This document shows, piece by piece, positions 60,117-64,000 of a stretch of 64,000 bases of DNA. The position numbers and the translations under genes were made by a program. The number at the start of each line of letters is the position of its first letter. The first letter of the stretch is position 1. The notes beneath the pieces are model-generated. The model worked only from the letters and a program-made list of their open reading frames with translations, was not told where the DNA came from and did not search any database. Source of the DNA: CBDCTM01 sp965222005 (GTDB taxonomy: Bacteria > Bacteroidota > Bacteroidia > Chitinophagales > Saprospiraceae); contig OZ244935.1 of assembly GCA_965222005.1 (NCBI GenBank), positions 5,146,001 to 5,210,000 on the forward strand, in the 5' to 3' direction.

Positions 60117-62507
60117 CTACTTAACAAATTTTCCACTATGCCTGTCGGAGTGGCTATTTCCCGTTATTAAAATGTGGTAGAAGTAATTGCCTTTTGGCCA
60201 ATACGTTTGGGAAATTTCTGTGACAAACCGTTCCCCTTGAGATAGTTGGTGGCTAGCAGAATGAAGTAGTTGCCCACTTATGTTATATATTTCAATATCT
60301 AACTTTGCATCTGCTGCCGGCTGAACGGCCACCATTTGAGTGGCATCATCCATATAGGTCCATATTTCATTCTGATCCGGGCGAATATTCAGATGCACGA
60401 TACCGTGCTCAGTCTTGTTGTGATCCCAGTCTACCTGAATCAGTCTGAAATAATGATCACCTGCACTGAGGTGATGTACATCATGCAGATACTCACTCTC
60501 AAGCTGGCTGATTCCTTTTCCTTGAACATATGCAATCTCTTTAAATCGGCCTTTGTTTTCACTATGCTGCAAAACAAAATGACTGTTATTGTGCTCAGAA
60601 ACGGTTTGCCAGCGAAGCCGACCACCATCAGTACCTAATGGCTGTACCGTAAAACTAAGCAGCTCAACCGGAAGTGCTACAAAATAGGCCAAAGCGCTAT
60701 TGACATTCGCAAAACCATATCCGGTTCCATAATCAAAGCCAGTGTCGCTGCCAGCAGTAGCTGGGTCATCCATATCTGAAGCTGTATTGATAAAAGCATC
60801 GATTATCTGAGCCTGATTGGTAGCTCCTTTTTCGAGTAAAAGCGAAGCACCGGCAGCCAAATGTGGGGCTGATGCCGAAGTACCAAAGAAGTTGGGATAG
60901 GTATCAGCATCTTGAGGAATATCTGATCCAAAAAAAGTAGTATTGCCACCGTCAGGCCCTACCAATACAGGCTTTTCACGATAAGCTGTGGTAATAGTAT
61001 TTCCTACACTGTCGAAGAACACCGGGGTACCTCCTGCCGATGAAAAGCTATTGATTCCAGCCGGAGAAGCGCCATAAGCGGGCGTATTAAAATAAGCAGC
61101 AGCCCCAGTAGAAATTGCATGCGTAGCATTGGCATGACCAATCAGTGTAGCACTTTGGGTATCATACTCATCAATAGTCACACTATTGCTCCAGCATACA
61201 TATTTCATAAATCCGGGTGCCGGACCGGCCTTATGTACGATTACTACATTAACGGTCTGGCTTCCTCCGGTTCCATTAGTATAACCCATGACCTCATAAG
61301 GATCTCCTGTAACAATATTCGAAGTGGTCGAAGAAGCCAATGCAGAACTAAATGAAGCATTATAAAGATAGATATCCATATCCGTATCTGCTCCAGCTAC
61401 GCTATTGGGCAACGAGCCATATGGATCATCCCACTGAAAGCCTATGTAAATGGTAAGTCCTGCCGGGATAGTAAGTTGCTGGCCATAATCCACACCAGCG
61501 CCAGTATCAAAGTCATGAATAGGATTTCCTCCAAGAGTAAAACCAGAATCGGTAAAGCCGGCAGATTCGTATGATTTTCGGCCACTATTACCGGCAGCTG
61601 TAAAGTACACCTTCCCGGCTCGCACTACCGAATCTACTGCCTGAGCGATTAAACCATCCTGAAAGAAAGGTTCTGCAAAATAGGTCACATCATCTACTAT
61701 AACATCACAGCCAGCGGCAGCTAAATCCAGAATACCTTGTGCAAAATCAGCAATACCATCGAACGCTGTACGAGCATACAGCTGGGCTCCAGGAGCAATA
61801 TCATGAATATGCTCAAGCATGGCGCGGGTTTCATCGGAAGCAGTTCCTGAGTATTCCTTCAGCACAGTTACAGGAGTTGTATATCCATTAGGGTTGCCCA
61901 CCCCAGGCAGGTCTCCACTAGCTACACCAGCTGCAGCTCCCCCCAGTGTATTGTAACTGTTGGACAAAGCTCCGATCTTAATACCACTACCATCTACATT
62001 GTAATTCGCGCGGGCTTGCTGGCTATACAGAGCTGTGTCACCCTGTGAATCAACATTGCCAATATTTGTTATCGGCTTGTAAACCGGACGAGCATATTTG
62101 AGGTAGTCTAAATTGGTCAGGGCTTGCAAATCATTTATATGCAACCTTCCACAGATGATATTACCAAAGCTATTCACGAATTCAAATCGAAGGTTTTTCA
62201 ACTCCTCCACCAACGCTTTATCCTGTCCTTTCGCGATTAATTCAACTAATACATGTTCTTCTTCAATTAGCATATTGGAAAACAAATGGGATCTAGAGAG
62301 CATATTGTGCTGTCGATTTCCTGTCTGGCTCAGTGTGCGATGAAGTTGTTGTAGCCCACTAGTGAGCTTGGCTAATGGCGAGTCTTTTTCCGCCACAAAA
62401 ACATCTTGAATGTGACTGGCATGGATAAGGTCTTGTTGGGCAAAGGTTGGAATTGAAAAAAACAGGAAAATAAGGAGGACAAACGGCATGTCCAATTTGG
62501 CTTGCAT
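60117..62507 (-). CDS. Subtilase-like (S8) T9SS protein with altered catalytic triad
   Basis: From the ATG at 62507 the product is 796 residues with a signal peptide (DMPFVLLIFLFFSIPTFAQ). The subtilase-like core has the nucleophile Ser in FFGTSASAPHLAAG and an oxyanion Asn in FTAAGNSGRKS. At the expected Asp site it reads GALSNSYN (Asn), and at the expected HGT site it reads SDETRAMLEHIHDIAPGA. A conventional Asp-His-Ser triad is therefore not visible. The C-terminal fifth is a T9SS sorting domain (TQMVAVQPAADAKLDIEIYN ... YFYHILI ... SGKFVK). It is probably surface-exposed; proteolytic activity is uncertain. Confidence 0.85.
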   Translation of the reverse strand: MQAKLDMPFVLLIFLFFSIPTFAQQDLIHASHIQDVFVAEKDSPLAKLTSGLQQLHRTLSQTGNRQHNMLSRSHLFSNMLIEEEHVLVELIAKGQDKALVEELKNLRFEFVNSFGNIICGRLHINDLQALTNLDYLKYARPVYKPITNIGNVDSQGDTALYSQQARANYNVDGSGIKIGALSNSYNTLGGAAAGVASGDLPGVGNPNGYTTPVTVLKEYSGTASDETRAMLEHIHDIAPGAQLYARTAFDGIADFAQGILDLAAAGCDVIVDDVTYFAEPFFQDGLIAQAVDSVVRAGKVYFTAAGNSGRKSYESAGFTDSGFTLGGNPIHDFDTGAGVDYGQQLTIPAGLTIYIGFQWDDPYGSLPNSVAGADTDMDIYLYNASFSSALASSTTSNIVTGDPYEVMGYTNGTGGSQTVNVVIVHKAGPAPGFMKYVCWSNSVTIDEYDTQSATLIGHANATHAISTGAAAYFNTPAYGASPAGINSFSSAGGTPVFFDSVGNTITTAYREKPVLVGPDGGNTTFFGSDIPQDADTYPNFFGTSASAPHLAAGASLLLEKGATNQAQIIDAFINTASDMDDPATAGSDTGFDYGTGYGFANVNSALAYFVALPVELLSFTVQPLGTDGGRLRWQTVSEHNNSHFVLQHSENKGRFKEIAYVQGKGISQLESEYLHDVHHLSAGDHYFRLIQVDWDHNKTEHGIVHLNIRPDQNEIWTYMDDATQMVAVQPAADAKLDIEIYNISGQLLHSASHQLSQGERFVTEISQTYWPKGNYFYHILITGNSHSDRHSGKFVK

Positions 62508-62699
62508 ACTAATTTTGTTAAATGTAACGAATGAATGAATATTGAAAAGTAAAGTCAAATATTATTCCGTTTGCATATTTTCTTCATTAATAGCAGTCAA
62601 CAATTGTGACCGTATTAATATATACATTACATTCTGATCATATATGTTCATCTGACAATATCCCCTTTTCAATGAATGCCAAAAAATGTATATGTATCC

Positions 62700-63155
62700 T
62701 TAGAAAGAAGAGACACCAGACCGATTGTCGATCAGAAAGCCTCTGTTGTACAGGTTGTTTTGGTGGTATACATTGACCAGCGGCAAGCCCAGCTGACCGT
62801 TCCATCGGGGAGGCTCCTTACTTGGCTTAAAATAGTAATGAACAGAAATATCCAACTGGTGTGTAAGCGGAAGGCGGTCTGTATTGAACGCTTTTACAAC
62901 AGGGCGAATGCTCTCGCGAGGAGGATCCATTCCGTTTTGTATTACGTCTATTTCATAATATTCCAGTTTCGAATATGGGCGGCCACTGGCCATTTTCCAT
63001 CCTAATGAAAATGTCCGGTTGGCTACTGTACAATGATTTGCCCATCGCAGTATATGGCGTTGGTCATTGGAGCCAGGAAAATTTTCATCAAAAAAAGTTT
63101 TGAAGTGGTGATAATGGAGCCGACGATCGCAGCTCATCAAGTATTTCCGAAACAC
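62700..63155 (-). pseudogene. C-terminal fragment of a TonB-dependent receptor
   Basis: The stretch (homology about 62700-63100) reads like the end of a SusC/TonB-dependent receptor barrel: PGSNDQRHILRWANHC, MASGRPYSKLEYYEI, DRLPLTHQLDISVHYYF and WNGQLGLPLVNVYHQNN. The plug and most of the barrel are missing. The upstream codons, read on into 63100-63155, belong to the neighbouring plus-strand remnant and are not receptor-like. It is a decayed relic. Confidence 0.72.
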
Positions 63156-63415
63156 CTACAACGAGCAATCTTGAGGTTTTCCCCAATCCATCTGATGGGC
63201 GATTTAGCATCCAATTTGAGGCAGGTAAAATGATAGAACAAGCATTCATTCGGGTTCAAGGCCTCAACGGAAAAGTAGTTTTTCCAAAAGCAGTCAGCGT
63301 AAATGACGCTTTATATCGCCAGGCGCTTGATCTAAGCCATTTGCCGAAAGGGATTTATCTCGTAAATACACAGGCTGGAAAAACATGGCTATCCCGAAAG
63401 CTAGTTCTCAATTGA
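63104..63415 (+). pseudogene. C-terminal T9SS sorting-domain fragment
   Basis: After a stop at 63101-63103 the frame reads a Ser/Thr linker and a T9SS type A domain: LEVFPNPSDGRFSIQFEAGK, VQGLNGKVVFP, LPKGIYLVNTQAGK, then LSRKLVLN and stop. No signal peptide or N-terminal domain precedes it. It directly abuts the receptor remnant on the other strand at about 63100, so both genes lost their 5' parts at the same junction. Confidence 0.75.
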
Positions 63416-63518
63416 ACAGGTAATTAGGACGTCTCGCAACAAATAATCAGCATTATGCTGTGGCCAATCCTAAGGCTGAGGAATTCCCTTGGCCTTAGCT
63501 TTTTCCACTCTGAGGAGC

Positions 63519-64000
63519 CTATGAGCCTTTCAGTACTTCTCTGGAAATAACCAGTTTCTGAATTTCACTGGTGCCCTCCCCTATTGTACAAAGTTTGGCA
63601 TCCCGATAATGTTTTTCAACAGGAAACTCTTTAATATAGCCATAGCCTCCATGGATTTGCACAGCATCATTTGCAATTTGCACGGCTGCTTCTGAGGCAT
63701 AGTATTTGGCCATTGCAGAGATTTTTGTGCTACTTTTTCCTGCATTTTTGAGGTACCCGGCTTTGCGGGTGAGCAATTCGGCAGCTTGTATTTTTGTTGC
63801 CATATCGGCAAGCTTGAAACTAATCGCTTGGAATTGGGCAATGGCCTTTCCAAATTGCTGACGCTCTTTGGCGTATTGTACGCTGGCCTCATAAGCACCT
63901 TTGGCGATGCCTATAGATAAAGCCGCTATGGAAATGCGCCCACCATCCAATATTTTCATCGATTGGATAAAGCCTTCGCCTACTTCGCCCAAAATTTGGT
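63519..64000 (-). CDS. Acyl-CoA dehydrogenase, C-terminal part (runs off window)
   Basis: At least 159 codons of the C-terminal half lie in the window; the 5' part continues beyond 64000. Family segments: GEVGEGFIQSMKILDGGRIS, VQYAKERQQFGKAIAQFQAI, QIHGGYGYIKEFPVEKHYRD (with the FAD-contacting RDAK) and IGEGTSEIQKLVISR (with the GEGTSEI active-site Glu region). It oxidises an acyl-CoA to enoyl-CoA in fatty or branched acid breakdown; chain-length preference is not decidable. Confidence 0.9.
   Translation of the reverse strand, partial: QILGEVGEGFIQSMKILDGGRISIAALSIGIAKGAYEASVQYAKERQQFGKAIAQFQAISFKLADMATKIQAAELLTRKAGYLKNAGKSSTKISAMAKYYASEAAVQIANDAVQIHGGYGYIKEFPVEKHYRDAKLCTIGEGTSEIQKLVISREVLKGS

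Overview
The window looks like a chromosomal segment of a free-living Bacteroidota bacterium, most likely Saprospiria or a close relative. This is inferred from the gene families and not from a marker gene. Many secreted proteins end in a type IX secretion (T9SS) type A sorting domain (pattern xYPNPxxxx ... GxYxxxxxx ... KxxKx). Several lipoproteins carry a lipobox, and there are HYR, PKD, SprB-like and FG-GAP repeats. Several start regions carry the Bacteroidota -7 motif TAnnTTTG. No rRNA, tRNA or CRISPR array was seen.

Layout. 1-12000 is mostly housekeeping: an intradiol-dioxygenase-like lipoprotein, a YggS-type PLP protein, a large FG-GAP T9SS protein, an NhaC-type antiporter, a UDG-family protein, a YjjG-type nucleotidase, YebC, DNA primase and class II fructose-bisphosphate aldolase. 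12200-21500 is a defense island. One tightly packed minus-strand operon encodes type I restriction-modification (hsdR, an ORF6N-domain protein, hsdM, hsdS) and continues without a gap into a catalytically dead but guide-binding Argonaute and an intact SIR2 NADase. An IS110-type transposase remnant, a MITE fragment and related noncoding sequences flank it. 21500-31400 holds thioredoxin reductase, two subtilases, and a very large AAA+ gene that looks like a ClpB-type unfoldase fused to a release-factor-2-like module. That gene is split by a complete IS4-type insertion sequence with a 9-bp target duplication.

31400-41000 contains a lone glycosyltransferase domain, a stand-alone HsdR_N-like nuclease-fold protein, the threonine-degradation pair tdh-kbl, a TM2/TPR protein, a zinc-type cation efflux protein, an M1 peptidase and a GH113-like lipoprotein. 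41000-48400 has an 1808-residue CotH/LTD/HYR surface protein with a C-type lectin domain nested in one HYR repeat, an SDR enzyme and a lipoprotein. 48540-52590 is a tandem array of five intact and two broken mosaic copies of one small T9SS-secreted protein family. A hairpin-rich, IS200/IS605-like non-autonomous element ends the array.

52900-58700 contains an ECF sigma factor gene operonic with a membrane protein and a PKD lipoprotein. A MITE lies directly upstream of the sigma gene, followed by a beta-barrel protein and a SprB-like T9SS protein. 58700-64000 holds rarA, a subtilase-like T9SS protein with an altered catalytic triad, two gene remnants truncated head to head (a TonB-dependent receptor and a T9SS protein), and the 3' part of an acyl-CoA dehydrogenase gene.

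The strongest candidates for new biology are the Argonaute-SIR2 pair inside a type I restriction operon, the AAA+/release-factor fusion with its IS insertion, and the mosaic T9SS array.
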